Below, in pieces: positions 53,662-64,000 of a stretch of 64,000 nucleotides of DNA. This stretch comes from Macrophomina tecta (taxonomy: Eukaryota; Ascomycota; Dothideomycetes; Botryosphaeriales; Botryosphaeriaceae). Below the pieces are notes generated by a model. The model did no database searches, was not told the DNA's origin, and was given only the letters and a program-made list of their open reading frames with translations. How positions within the stretch are numbered: position 1 is the first letter of the stretch; each line of letters opens with the position of its first letter. The position numbers and the translations under genes are program-made. The stretch lies in contig JAKSGN010000023.1 of the NCBI GenBank assembly GCA_024180945.1, forward strand, positions 1,054,001 to 1,118,000. Direction: 5' to 3'.

Positions 53662-54678
53662 TTATACAACTAGGTCAGTAAAATGGTTGGTGACTAGGAA
53701 AAGCATTTCTTTTTCTAAGAAGAGCTGGAAATCATGCTCGACTGGCTCATCGACAAAGATCTGCAGGCGGCGGATATCTGCGCTGGTATACGAGTAGTAA
53801 TTGCTCGTCCATGTGCCATACTTCAGTTCCTGAACGGTTGCTAGGATTTTGGCTGGACCCCGTGAGCGGATATATTTCCAGTACCAAGGAGACTCCAGCA
53901 AAGACCCGCTCAGGGGAGTTTTCCGCAGGGCAGCTAGCAGCAGAAACTCGAGCCTTTCCCAGACACACAGCACGTTCAGGACCGTCTCGATTCTCCCTTT
54001 CTCCGGCTTCATCACTTTCAGTATCTCTAGGATATGTCGGGCTCGAGCTTCTGTACTGTAGTGACAGCGCGAACCCGAGTTCCTATCCCACAGCGACTCC
54101 CCGCCAAATCGCTTGCAAATGTACGCGATCATCCAAAGCGCGTCGTCTGCTGCACGATCAGCCGAAGCCGCGGTGTCCAGACTGATCTTTCCATTCTCTA
54201 GCTTCAGCTCGAGCGGTCCCTGCTCCGACAGATGGCCCTTCAAACGAGAGATTGTCTTTTGTACATGGCAGTATTCGGCTAGCTTTGCTTTCTGATCGGA
54301 CAGACTGAGTGCTCCTTGCAGCCATGTTCCCAGATAAAGAGGCTGGAAGATTCCTAAGTACAGTTTGGCGAACGGTGGCAGCGATTCCAATGCGCTCTTG
54401 TATGGATCGTCTATTTGTCTGCTGTTATGACGCAAATATGTTAGTATTGCTAGGTTTTACGCTTTGACGAACTCGTCCACTAACTTGATCGGGATGGAAC
54501 CATGGCCGTATAATGTCGAGGTCGTCATCGGTGAAACGTCGGACAACGGCAGCCGAACGGGATCGCTCTTTTTCACTCCTACAGATATGGCTGCCCTCTG
54601 AAACAGATTCCCAACGATGCGCAAAAATCTCAAGTTCGCAGAAGATGAAATTAAAAAGGGGGCAGCACGGTTAGGCAT
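53662..54678 (-). CDS. Uncharacterised protein, divergent member 2 of the three-copy family
   Basis: The C-terminal exon (54421-53662) encodes the family blocks PPFAKLYLGIFQPLYLG, ADDALWMIAYICKRFGGESL, STEARARHILEILKVMKPEK, WYWKYIRSRGPAKILATVQE and FLVTNHF. It is clearly related to the proteins at 26694-27449 and 55534-56289 but far less similar than those two are to each other. No ATG precedes it in frame. A 39-nt intron (GTAAAA donor, perfect TACTAAC branch, AACAG acceptor) joins it in phase to an upstream exon starting at the ATG at 54678, giving 325 aa; that intron is unusually short, so the N-terminal 73 residues are tentative. Function unknown. Confidence 0.55.
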
Positions 54679-54699
54679 AGTATGACTGCTCAATTAAGC

Positions 54700-55533
54700 C
54701 TTGGGCGTACATTAAGTTGCAGATGTAGGACAGCTCATCGCGTAAGCAATTCAATTAAAAGTGGCACATTTTAGCTGTGCAGCCGTCATAGCGCGCATTA
54801 TATAAGAGGGTAGTAAGTAGTATCATAAGGTTTATTATGTCAACTCTCAACCTATGTTCGCTTGTGTCAATTATAATTCTTGTCTTTCTTTTTTTTTTTT
54901 TTTTTTTGCAAATTGCAGGCGCGACAGGAGCAGAAGAACGGCTTCTTGTGCAGGCGAATAGTGCTAAGCTGATAGATGCTGCAGGGTGTTCAGATACAGC
55001 AGCAAATTTCGGTACAGTAACTTTACGAACTTCCGGTACGGATGTCTTTGCGAGAAAGGAAAGGAAACAGTCAGGATAGAGAAAACAGAAAGACAAAAGG
55101 AGAGTAACTTTCTCTCTCTCTCTCTTTATTTGTTTTGTCACCATTTTACGCCCACATGCTGGGAACTGCGGTGAGCTTACTCGGGCGGTTGAAACTCCAG
55201 AGCTATCTTGTAGTTAGATCTAACTACCGCGAGCGTAATAGTTGTGGTACAGTATTTACACAAGCGTCATACTAGACAGCTTTGCTTCCTCAGCACGAGC
55301 TTCTGTAAGCAGGTCTCCTGGATATGGTGTACTGGTAACGGAGAAAACTACTGCCAGATAAATGTCATTGAACGGGGGCGATGTCCCTCTATCGGTCTTT
55401 GCCTGCAGTATTACTATACCCATCGAAAAGGCTCAAGAGAAATAACGAAAGGTAGCCACAAGCCTACGGCATTGAATTGCAGTCGTGGCGTTTTGTCCTC
55501 AAATTCAAAGAACTCGGGCAGCTCGCTGCAACG
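54700..55533. other. Intergenic stretch between two family members
   Basis: About 0.85 kb separating divergent members 2 and 3; it holds a run of about 17 T near 54,890-54,907 and a short CT run near 55,110-55,126. No other gene seen. Confidence 0.4.
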
Positions 55534-56289
55534 ATGCCGCAATCTCATAAACGGAGACCAATAAGCGAGGATGCCGTAGACAAAACCTTACCACCTCCCC
55601 CTCTTAACTCGATCCCTTCCATCGCAAAGCTCTGTTTAACAACACTGTCGGTGCAAGTCAATCCAGACGAGTACAGGAGAGTACTGCGGAAATTTGCAGA
55701 GCTTCGAGGACTAATTTCACGCGTCGCACTGGCGTCTGGAAGATTGGCGGCCGGCTGCACGGCTCAGTCAACCACGAGACAAGACGAACAGGTACAAGAA
55801 AAAGCCTTATGGATCATTGCCTACGTTTGCGGCCGCTTCGGAGGAGAAACGCTCTTGCGAAGGGATGAAAGGTTCTATGTCGAGTGCGGGTCTCGAAGCA
55901 GAGCCTCTGCGATGGCCGACATCCTCCAAAAGGTTGCGGTACCGAGTGAACGAGTCTGGATACTTTCGAAAGTCCGCGAAAATTGGATTGCGTTGCGGCT
56001 TTTGATTTTCAGGGCTGCTAGTGAGAGCCCTCTGCGGGATTCGCTGTCAGACGTAGGGTGGTATCTCAACTACGTCCTGACAATAGGGCCGATGGAAACG
56101 CTCCGCCACGTCAAGAGCTTACGCAAAGGTGATAAGCTAGGCTTCAACACATACCTCGACCTGGTTCGGTCTATCCAGCATGGAAGAGAGAAGCTGGGCG
56201 AGAAATTGTGCACAAGTTTCCAATATTTTATGAGCAGTGACTTGCTATGCCTCACAGGGAACCACTCGTGCAAGTTAATGAGCAGTTGA
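55534..56289 (+). CDS. Uncharacterised protein, member 3 of the three-copy family
   Basis: A single-exon 251-aa protein from the ATG at 55534, the same length as member 1 at 26694-27449 and highly similar along its whole length (LPPPPLNSIPSIAKL, EYRRVLRKFAELRGLIS, EKALWIIAYVCGRFGGETLL, FYVECGSRSRASAMADILQK, WYLNYVLTIGPMETLRHVKS, LTGNHSCK). Predicted soluble and helical, without secretion signal. It is divergent from member 2 across about 0.85 kb, so duplication in this neighbourhood is likely, with member 1 moved 28 kb away in the opposite orientation. No RIP-type stops. Function unknown. Confidence 0.7.
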   Translation: MPQSHKRRPISEDAVDKTLPPPPLNSIPSIAKLCLTTLSVQVNPDEYRRVLRKFAELRGLISRVALASGRLAAGCTAQSTTRQDEQVQEKALWIIAYVCGRFGGETLLRRDERFYVECGSRSRASAMADILQKVAVPSERVWILSKVRENWIALRLLIFRAASESPLRDSLSDVGWYLNYVLTIGPMETLRHVKSLRKGDKLGFNTYLDLVRSIQHGREKLGEKLCTSFQYFMSSDLLCLTGNHSCKLMSS

Positions 56290-56501
56290 CGAGTGTCATC
56301 ACCCTTGATTTTCTCCACGCTACGGAGTGGCTTCGCGCCCGGGTTCTGGCGGCCAGTGAGATACCTGGGTAGCCGGTGTTTTCTGATCCAAGACACATCA
56401 GTGTCGATGCACTGCCGTTGGCCGATGGAATAAATTGACGAATTGATATACTCATAGCGGATTTGAACAGCTATTGGACAGCCTATCATACTCATCACCT
56501 C

Positions 56502-57140
56502 TCAGCTTAAACCTTGAGCAGCACCGATCTCCAGTAGCCACGCTTTTCCACATCCATCAACAAGGGAATCGAGACCAAGCAGCTTAAATGCATTCGGCAG
56601 TAGCTGCAAGTGCAACGATATTGCTCCAGCTGCAGCGCGAAAGACCTCATCTATGGTACGACATAGCTGCGGAAAAATCAGTTCCTTCAATTTCGGGCCT
56701 ACGTGTTGACTGAAAGCATCCGAGCGTGACTGAATCCAGTCATTGCGCAGCTTCGTCACTTACAGACCCGAGTAGGTGGGGGAAATACTTGACGCAGTCG
56801 ATAACGATGGAGAGTTGTAGCTGTCTAGCGCTCCCAGCTCAGAAATGTCGCGGCAGAAAAAGACATTCAGCCAATCCCAGGTCACAGGATAGCACCGTAG
56901 ATTGAACTTCTGTCCATTCAGCAGGAACTGTGGTTGGGCATATTTTTGCGTTGAAACATAATGCAGCTGGTTAGTGTAGCGACCACTTTCAACTAGTCGC
57001 CGATTCCTAAAACCTGTCCATCGTGCTTATGGAAGATTTAAGGCAGTACGTCGTCCTTGCTAAGAACCTATATGCCGTACCTAATGTCCGTCGGGATCGG
57101 CCTTAGAATCCACCATTCGCGATCCGAGGACCGTTTCACT
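56502..57140 (-). pseudogene. Tubulin-tyrosine-ligase (TTL)-like pseudogene
   Basis: Three minus-strand frames hold consecutive TTL pieces: WILRPIPTDIRYGI and VLSKDDVLP (about 57,115-57,020, with stops), then QKYAQPQFLLNGQKFNLRCY (about 56,960-56,895), and after a frameshift near 56,760 LPNAFKLLGLDSLVDGCGKA followed by WLLEIG (ending at 56502). These match the order of the TTL ATP-grasp fold: the WIxKP-like start, QKYxxxPLLxxGxKFDLRxY, and FxLxGxDxxxD...WLLEVN. At least two frameshifts and several stops show it is dead. TTL enzymes ligate amino acids to tubulin or other proteins. Confidence 0.6.
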
Positions 57141-58567
57141 GCGTTACGCTTTACGAAAGGCGCATCCCACACTATTCCATCTCTTCAAGAAGATCGCCAA
57201 GTCTTTGCGTTCTGGTATTCAACTGTGGTCACCAAGTAGCCTTTCCGGACAGAAGCGCTAACGCTACGGTAATATTTTGATCGCGGGGTGAACGGGTTGA
57301 CGCGAACGTGGTCAAAGGAGTAATCGACGCCATTCATAAACTGGAGGTAAGGGAAAACGCACGGAGCAGATCATCAGGTGTCTGGATGAACGTACAAAAA
57401 AGATATTTTATTGCAAATCAATCTCTTGATGCAACCAGTGATCTTGCTATGGGGAATGAGTTTGACTTTAGCGCAGATATAAAATGATAACATTTTGTCC
57501 ATATAAACAGAAACTCGCGTGCAACTGAACCCTGGGTTTCTCTGAACAGCTTGAACCTGCTGAAACCTATGTGTACGAACAGTCTAGTTTCTGCATTCAG
57601 GGTTATGCCTAATTACGCCTTAGATGAAGAGTCGCATAGTTGAAAGGATTTTGCGCGGTTTCCCTTTGCGTTTCTAGACTTCGTCATCGCCGTTGCTCCA
57701 TGCCAATATTGATCCTTTTAGCCATTTCCTCTACCCTTGATTCATAATTTCGCTTTCAGCTCGCGGCTCCACATGTTTCAGCATTTAGGAGTAATCTTTT
57801 TTCCCCGTAAGATATCTGGCTCCAAATCAAGCATAATTTATGCTAGACATCGACCCTCATCTTTATTAAAAGCCAATATTCTACAGCGGTACTGTTTTCC
57901 TATCATGCAGTAAACAATCCTTCACACTTTTGTGTGAGCCAGGGTGTTATTTACTATTTCTTCTTCTTGCTGGTGTCGAACTTTCTACTCCTCCCAAGTG
58001 GTATATCTTGCGCTCTTTATCAGGTCATGGCATGGTTCGAAAATAATTCTCACTGACGTATGCAAGGCATGAAATTAACTAGAAGGACAGGCGTGATCTA
58101 CATCAATTGAAGCACAGGGAAGCGGAATAAGCTGTTGCGCTTTTCTATAAGCAGTCCGTCCGCAAAATTGCATATGAATAGGGAATCTTTGACGAGCTCG
58201 TAAAGGATGACCATAGTACATCGAGAGGCACACAAACGTGAATACATCATCTTCTCCTGATGTTGAAGTGCTGGGCTTAGCTTCAATCGGCTATAACTCT
58301 CCGCTTTCGATCTTAGATGGGGCCAAATAAGAAACGAAGTTTTGATACTGCATTTCTGGAAGAAATGTTCTGATGGTAGCAGGGAGAATAATGCGTGATC
58401 TATGACCTCTTTGCCCCCACAAAAAGTGGGCATTCCGTCAGAGCTATAAAAGAGCTAGTGGAGGAACGATTAACGCAACTTGTCTTCAAGTTCAACCAAC
58501 TTTCTCGTTACTTCGCGCCTGGGAAGTGGAGCCTAATCGCAAGCCCTCTCCAGCCCTCGCAATCACC
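57141..58567. other. Stretch with no supported gene
   Basis: About 1.4 kb. A 111-codon open frame at 58098-58433 on the minus strand starts with ATG but shows no motif or conserved-looking pattern, so I do not call it. Confidence 0.4.
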
Positions 58568-59095
58568 ATGAATAACAACCAGACTCGAAGGTTCTCATCG
58601 AGCAAAAAAGACCATCCGATAGTTGATGTAGGATGCCAAAGTGATCTGATAAGAAGTCTTATCGAGGATGAGAAAATTCAGTTCGCTCCCGCTACCTTCC
58701 GCAGAACGGACGATGCGCGATTGGCGCAAGTACAGTTGCTTGGGAGGAAGGTCTGTGGTTATCCGGGGATCATTCACGGAGGACTAATTGCAACACTGTT
58801 CGACGAGGCATTCGTGAAATGCGGCATGCCTTGTCTCCCGAGCGGTGTAGGAGTGACTGCATCGCTCAGTATCAGCTTCAAGAGCCCTTGCTATGCGGAT
58901 CATCTAACCATTATACATGCCAAGGTGGAGCGTGTCGAGGGAAGGAAGGTTTGGGTACGGGGCACACTAGAAACACTGGGGAACGATGGAATCACGAAAG
59001 TCCTCGCAGACGCTCAAGCGCTGATCATCGAACCGAAACAGCCAGAGGTGTGTTGTCTGCCCCTTCCCATGCTCTGTTGTCGTCGTTGCTCATAG
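58568..59095 (+). CDS. Hotdog-fold thioesterase (PaaI/THEM4-like)
   Basis: 175 aa from the ATG at 58568. The active-site region GYPGIIHGGLIATLFDEAF (about residues 64-82) contains the HGG motif of the 4HBT hotdog superfamily, with the acidic pair D79/E80 on the central helix where the catalytic acid sits. The following strands fit the fold (VTASLSISFKSPCYADHLTI, KVWVRGTLETLG, VLADAQALIIEPKQ). These enzymes hydrolyse acyl-CoA thioesters; the acyl chain cannot be read. The last residues (VCCLPLPMLCCRRCS) look unlike a hotdog C-terminus and begin at a GTGTGT. A splice site may lie there, and the true end may be on an unseen exon. No mitochondrial targeting signal is obvious. Confidence 0.8.
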   Translation: MNNNQTRRFSSSKKDHPIVDVGCQSDLIRSLIEDEKIQFAPATFRRTDDARLAQVQLLGRKVCGYPGIIHGGLIATLFDEAFVKCGMPCLPSGVGVTASLSISFKSPCYADHLTIIHAKVERVEGRKVWVRGTLETLGNDGITKVLADAQALIIEPKQPEVCCLPLPMLCCRRCS

Positions 59096-59551
59096 ACGTA
59101 GGCCTTCGAGAAGGTGTTTAACTAGTGAACGTATCGGAATTTAGATCCTCACGGATAATCTCTCGAATAAGGCGCACATATTCATGGAATTTGTTGAATT
59201 TTGGGGTGAACATTAATAGTTTGGAGGATTGCTGGCTATCTGCAAAGACTACAAGGAAAGGCCTCATGAAAAGAACGTCGATCCTTATTAGCTGATGATG
59301 AAGGTGTTGTTGATAGTGGTGATGATGAAGACGTTTGCTGATGATGATCGCTGTACACAGGAGAACTATGCGTTCTCCCCCATCCCATGATCGAAACACT
59401 GATGCAAATAAAATTACGACTCGGGGAAGCTGGATTAAACGCGGGGAATCGAAACGCGAGGGAAGGAAAAGAGACTTGGAAAAGAGACTTCAAAAAGAGC
59501 TATCCTTTCTGAACTCCTTGTGCAATCCACTTTGAGAACCCTTCTCGAGTG

Positions 59552-60748
59552 CTATAAGTCCTTGTAACGGTTTGACGGCTGATTTGAGAAGGAACCGATT
59601 TTCCTGGGAAATAACTGTGCTCTCGGTCTTCGGCTGCAATTTAACCTTCCAGTAACCAGAGCAAATGCTGCTGATGATTTAATCGCGCGCATATCCGCCC
59701 ACCACTTCTCTGGTGGTCCATCTACGTATCTACCGCCAGGCTTTTTTGTGCCCAAACATCCGCCATCGTGAATGTAATATCACAATACCTTCTTTCAAAA
59801 CCTAATTGCTGCCGCCTAACTCGGAGGTCCACCCAAGGCGGGCACTATAGCAGGAAGTGCTTGACGATTTCCTTTTCTACTCAGCACCCGCAAGTAGGCG
59901 ATTCTGCCCGCTTAATTTTGTACAGCCGCTCGTTTAGGTTCGCTTTTGAGGTCCTGAGCTGTGCAATCGCTGAGACGTTCTTGCAGTTCCTCAGTTTATA
60001 GAGCGTCTTAGTGTGGAGATGCATCGACGCGCGGGCAAGCTTACGGATCGACTCGCCAACTTTACAAAGCTTCAAGGCTTTCCTTCGTTGTTTGGAATGA
60101 CCCATTTGCATTGGGCCATCGAAGATGACCGGACTAACATGTTTGGGAGGTGCTCTCGATCGTCCCCGTGGCTTTTAGTGCCTGGAGGCGCGTCTTCTCG
60201 TAGCCTTCAGTACCTTGGTATGCAGGCGCCTACCTAAACCCGGCTGGCGGTCTTTTATTGCACTTGATTGCATCCAAGAAGCGGAGGGCGCTTCCAACAA
60301 ATTCCTGACGCGGCAGTTGTCGTAGCCTGCGGAGGAGACGAAGGACAGTCTTGCTGCCGCTGTAGATGGACTGTTTTACCTTAGCTGCTTCAGGATATTC
60401 GACCATCATGGCGGTTGACCACGTGCCATGTATCAGCTCTACGGTTTGGCGGATTTCCTGGAGCCCTGTGACTAATGCGTCTACTGAGTCAGGCTTGCCG
60501 ACCATAGACAAATGAGCCATGATGGTCGTGCCCCTTCTGTTCACAGACAAGATGCCGATGCCAATCTTTCCGCTCCTTTGCAAGCCATTCGCGAAGATGG
60601 CGCCCTCTGACTCTGGCGGAGAGCTGGCTTGGAGCTTTCCAGCCCCTAGATACACGATCTGAAGGATAGGCTTATCGGCCCTCGGCATTATTATAAATGG
60701 GTGGGCCGTTTCTAGACGTTCAGCGTCGATTTCTCTAGCTATTACCAT
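59552..60748 (-). mobile_element. Degraded Tad1-like LINE fragment, RNase H to ORF2 end
   Basis: The minus strand from 60748 carries an RNase-H-like segment (AIFANGLQRSGKIGIGILSV, SVDALVTGLQEIRQTVELI, IYSGSKTVLRLLRRLRQLP). Here the catalytic-region Ser-Asp-Ser reads SGS. After breaks follow LYKLRNCKNVSAIAQLRTSK, then YKIKRAESPTCGC, and finally RYVDGPPEKWWADMRAIKSS ending at 59552. The order RNase H, CxC-type zinc stretch, then a VDGPxEKW end is the same as in the LINE piece at 22279-23030, so both belong to related Tad1-type elements. It is 5'-truncated and inactive. Confidence 0.75.
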
Positions 60749-60749
60749 A

Positions 60750-62564
60750 GCTCTATCCTCTGCAGCGGGGGTGCGAACCTCTTGTTTGCCGGGTTAATCG
60801 CATGCTTTAGTTTGCAGAACGTACTTACCAATACTAACTAGAGCGAGACTGGGTCGGATACGGAGAGGCTGCTCGGGCTTATTCCTGTTCGTTGAAAAAA
60901 AAAATTCAGTCTACTAACTATTCGTTCTTTGTAGTCCCCGCAGCTTGGCATTACCAAGATAAGTGGCAGTACTCTACGAAGATCCGCGCTCAACCCACAT
61001 AGTGACTGGATTGTTAAGGACTACGACATGACCCCGGCCCTTGCAAGTAGTGGTGAATATAGTTTAGAAGATGCTATGGAGAATGATGCTCCATCGTTTC
61101 CTTTTCCATCGGAAGCGACTTTCCTTGCCAAAACCGTCAGCTCATCACTCTATCCGGTCGGTCATTACCTGTGAAGCCGGTTATGTCCACAATATCACCT
61201 TTTACAGATCAATCGATCACAGTGGATCTTGACAGCTGGCTCTGAGCTATGACAGAAGCCAGATATTTACCGCTGTTTAGACTATGATCGGCGGATTTCC
61301 CTCGCAGAACTCGCGTAAAATTGAAATTGCTTCTGATACACCTGTCGGTGCCGCGCTATGTACTTGGGAATGGTTTAATATCAAAGGCAATCGAGAGACA
61401 TACATGAACAGGGCCGACATTCCTATAAGCGGCGGGAGCGGCGACAGCGTCGGTTTCAGGCAACGCCCACAAGATATTTGTCACTAACGTAGGGAAGGGA
61501 TGTAAACCAACCAAAAACGTCGGAACGGCATTATCTGCGGCATGTGACAGGGTGATATTTGGAAATGGTCTCTGAGACGACGGTTCAGCTAATTCCATCT
61601 TCAAGAACGGTATTATTTTAATATCGTCAGCTATATGTTAATTTAGTCACTTTCGAGATTGGAATATCGGCTTCACATGTGCAGTTATCCTCAGTTCATA
61701 CTTGTTCAGGTGCATTTCGAACTTACGGGTTTAAGATAGGCCTTACCTAGTTGTGCCTCTACCACTCGGATCTTGACAGGCCTTTGCTCACCGTCTCTAT
61801 TCCAAACACGTTACCTTTTTAGTTTGTGGGGCTTGGCTATGATCTACGTATATCCGACAGCCTAGAGCATGTATCTATAATCCTCCGGAGATATTATCTT
61901 TGTATAGTCCAAGATTTCCACATTAGTTGCATCACGTCAGTCCATACAATTATGTTCTACTGCAAATTCGCTCTAAGACTAACTAGATAGGATAAATCCA
62001 ATAGGTAAACGAATTAAGTGTCATAATCACGTATTTTGTAACTTAGTTTCAGAGGATAACGAGGGGTCTCCCCACCCCTCCCCACCTCTTTGCCAAGGAT
62101 CTCATCACTCAGTCGCAAAGAAGGTACTAACGTTAGGGCTAGTAATATGGTAACATATCTAACAATAATGTAGAGACAAGGAAAGCAAATTTGGCCGTAG
62201 TGTGAGAGCTCTAGAACGGTGGGGCCCACTTTCATGATGGTGGGCTAACTAGTTACTCCAACATGTTCGGTATCATGCAGTAATGAATTCCATTGTATCC
62301 CACGTATTCGTCACAAATAGCTCGTTCCTTCATCCTGCATATAACAATCACTTTTCCATCCCTCTGGTCCGGTCAAGCGATTGCTTTAAACCTGTTCAGT
62401 TTATATTAACTCTTTTAACGTTACTTATGCATTTGTTGATCAATAACTGGAGCATGGACTTTCTCTGAACGGAACCCGGTCACGGGGCGACTCCAACTAA
62501 GCTTTCGTTCAAACCCAAGCTCCCATCCTCCTAACCGCTACCACTTGACGATACATCATTGCCC
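60750..62564. other. Stretch with no supported gene
   Basis: About 1.8 kb, increasingly AT-rich to the right. An 82-codon minus frame at 61356-61604 looked protein-like but has no motif and no exon partners. Confidence 0.4.
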
Positions 62565-63827
62565 TCAGGAGTTTGCTATTCTATGAATCCGTTTAAGTCT
62601 ACTTGATACAGCAGTCAAATACCCTCCGTTGGCGTATGCTTGCGTCATGTCCCACATCATGATGCCTCCGAAGCTTGCGAAACTTCTGGCGTATGAAATG
62701 ACTGGCTGGAGGTCTTCAGCGCTTTTATAGCCAGAAGATGCCGCTCCTGTACTAGCAGCAATCCCCACAAAAAGCTTGACGTTCCCATTTGCAGATATTT
62801 CTCTTGCCCACTCGTCCCACGTATCGAAATTGAAGTTTCCATGGGAAGCGTCGCTACTGTATGATTGAATTCCACAATCCCTGTTGTAAAATTGAATGAA
62901 CACAGCGTCCATCGGCACGGATCCTTTGCCATCACTGTCGGGGCCTGACAGGAACTGATCGTCAAAAGGATCTGGAAAAGGACATTGAGGTGCGGCAGTG
63001 AGCAGCCGGTGTATTCCATCGACGTCTTCACTCTGGTCCATAAGTTTCCGGAGTCTTCGTGCAAACGGCGCCAGATTGGTCGCACTGGTCTCGAAATCCA
63101 GGTCAAAGCCATCGACTGATACATTCCCGAAAGGGCGATAAGCAGTCCCGCCGTCTATTTCGGGGCCAAACATCGCCCAGACGAGATCTGCTGCAGCCTC
63201 TGCCTCTGTATCAGAGTGAAAACCACCATCCGCATATGTAGCGCCCCCGATCGATAGCAGAACGGTCTTGTTGTAAAGTTTCTGGCATTGGCTGATGTCT
63301 TCCCTTCGCTCACGTTAGCGCCGTAGCATCGATGGACCTTAGCAAGCCTACTCAAGCTCAGGACAGCTGAGGAGATTGGTCCCAGAGATGGTTGAACAAT
63401 TTGCCCCTTGGTTTGCAAAGTCCAGCCGAGGTTGCCCAGTAACATCCCTCAAGGCAACCATGAACGCCAGCGGGATAATCTAGTATCGATCTCGTAAGAA
63501 CGTGTTTTCCCACTTATTGCATTTCAGACGCACATCAACGTAGGTATCTACGAAATGAGTGAGCTCAAATACCACAATCAAGAACAAGGTGATCACCTAC
63601 TTGAGCAATAGTATGACAGCCTTTGTTGAGCAAGATCGCCGGTCGGATTTCCATAAGAATTCTGTCCTATAGGGTGTCATTATGTAGTTCCTGGGATTCC
63701 ACATTACTTAGTACTTGCCCCAGTATACAGCGACGTTATTCTGCGCACTGCTATCGAACCCAGCATGAATGGGTTTTGAAAAAGAAGAAATGTATAGCAC
63801 AGTCTTAGTGAGATCGAGAAGCCTCAT
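62565..63827 (-). CDS. Secreted class III endochitinase (GH18), five exons
   Basis: Exons 63827-63719, 63666-63601, 63547-63534, 63479-63352 and 63303-62565 give 351 aa. Introns are 48-54 nt; the first has a GC donor (GCAAGT) and the fourth a GCTAAC branch site. Splicing restores VAVYWGQNSYG, LAQQRLSYYC, VDIIPLAFMV, LLSCPELEEDI and LLSIGGATYADGGF in the order of fungal class III chitinases. The catalytic DGxDxDxE box is VDGFDLDFE (D170, D173, D175, acid/base E177). Later come MDAVFIQFYN and GGIMMWDMTQA, the substrate-pocket tyrosine and tryptophan motifs. The N-terminal 22 residues form a weak signal peptide ending near IHA. No cell-wall anchor or chitin-binding module is seen. It hydrolyses chitin, probably during growth or autolysis. 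Confidence 0.9.
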
Positions 63828-64000
63828 TTCGAAAGGGATCGAGTAGCAATAGGCTCTAGAAGCAGATTGGGGTTCTTTGTTTGTACATATATACATGCAT
63901 GTCCATTTAGAAATGCTCTCGTAAGGTTCTGTCTAATCTCTTCTCGTGTTGATGCTTAGTCATAGGTGCACCTACATCAGCGGTGTCTGATCTCGCGGAG

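Noticed and set aside
58098..58433. 111-codon minus-strand open frame with ATG
   Set aside because: No recognisable domain and no splice partners; it could be chance.
1..64000. CRISPR arrays, rRNA genes and telomeric repeats
   Set aside because: None was seen: no regularly spaced repeats, no rRNA-like sequence, and no TTAGGG runs.

Overview
The window looks like a piece of nuclear chromosome from a filamentous ascomycete (Pezizomycotina). I see short GT-AG introns of about 40-90 nt with CTAAC/CTGAC-like branch sites. I also see Tad1-type LINEs, pogo-type DNA transposons and old transposon copies saturated with C-to-T/G-to-A transitions, the footprint of repeat-induced point mutation (RIP). 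Gene families typical of these fungi are present: a Tsp3-like tetraspanin, a class III GH18 chitinase and an OTT_1508-type deaminase. The region is gene-poor and repeat-rich. Intact genes sit between dead transposons, broken genes and long stretches with no recognisable content. All gene calls come from reading translations and splice signals by eye; no database search was run.

Layout. 1-172: start of a J-domain gene running off the left edge. 2.8-6.4 kb: a RIP-degraded pogo element with a younger intact pogo element nested inside it. 7.3-11.2 kb: a compact group of four nucleotide-related genes (AAA_28 P-loop NTPase, CYTH triphosphatase-like protein, UMP-CMP kinase, viperin-like radical SAM enzyme), followed at 11.5-13.1 kb by a frameshifted OTT_1508-like deaminase gene. 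14.9-16.0 kb: tetraspanin. 16.6-17.5 kb: a Tc1-like remnant against a truncated BTB gene. 19.8-21.6 kb: a second dead pogo copy. 22.3-30.0 kb: a LINE 3' fragment, an F-box-like gene, member 1 of an uncharacterised paralogous family and two further uncharacterised genes, one of them SANT-like. 30.4-34.3 kb: a nearly full-length dead Tad1-like LINE abutting a decayed RING-patatin gene (34.3-36.0 kb). 37.9-44.9 kb: four small or medium uncharacterised genes, one with an AT-hook and a bZIP-like basic stretch. 45.0-46.0 kb: one non-autonomous inverted-repeat transposon nested in another. 46.7-47.6 kb: casein kinase 1. 50.5-52.9 kb: a BAH-JmjC protein with a small divergent partner. 53.7-56.3 kb: two more members of the paralogous family. 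56.5-57.1 kb: a tubulin-tyrosine-ligase-like pseudogene. 58.6 kb: a hotdog thioesterase. 59.6-60.7 kb: another dead LINE. 62.6-63.8 kb: a five-exon chitinase.

The most interesting part is the 7.3-11.2 kb group. Viperin in animals and prokaryotes makes 3'-deoxy-3',4'-didehydro nucleotides (ddhCTP in animals) as antiviral chain terminators, and vertebrate viperin lies next to a UMP/CMP kinase gene, CMPK2. Here a viperin-like gene shares a 181-bp divergent promoter with a UMP-CMP kinase of the unrelated adenylate-kinase fold. A CYTH gene and an AAA_28 gene follow in the same direction as the kinase. I infer a pathway that supplies the nucleotide, modifies it and removes or transfers phosphate, either as an antiviral defence or to make a nucleoside metabolite. 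The deaminase next to it may be part of the same locus but looks broken.
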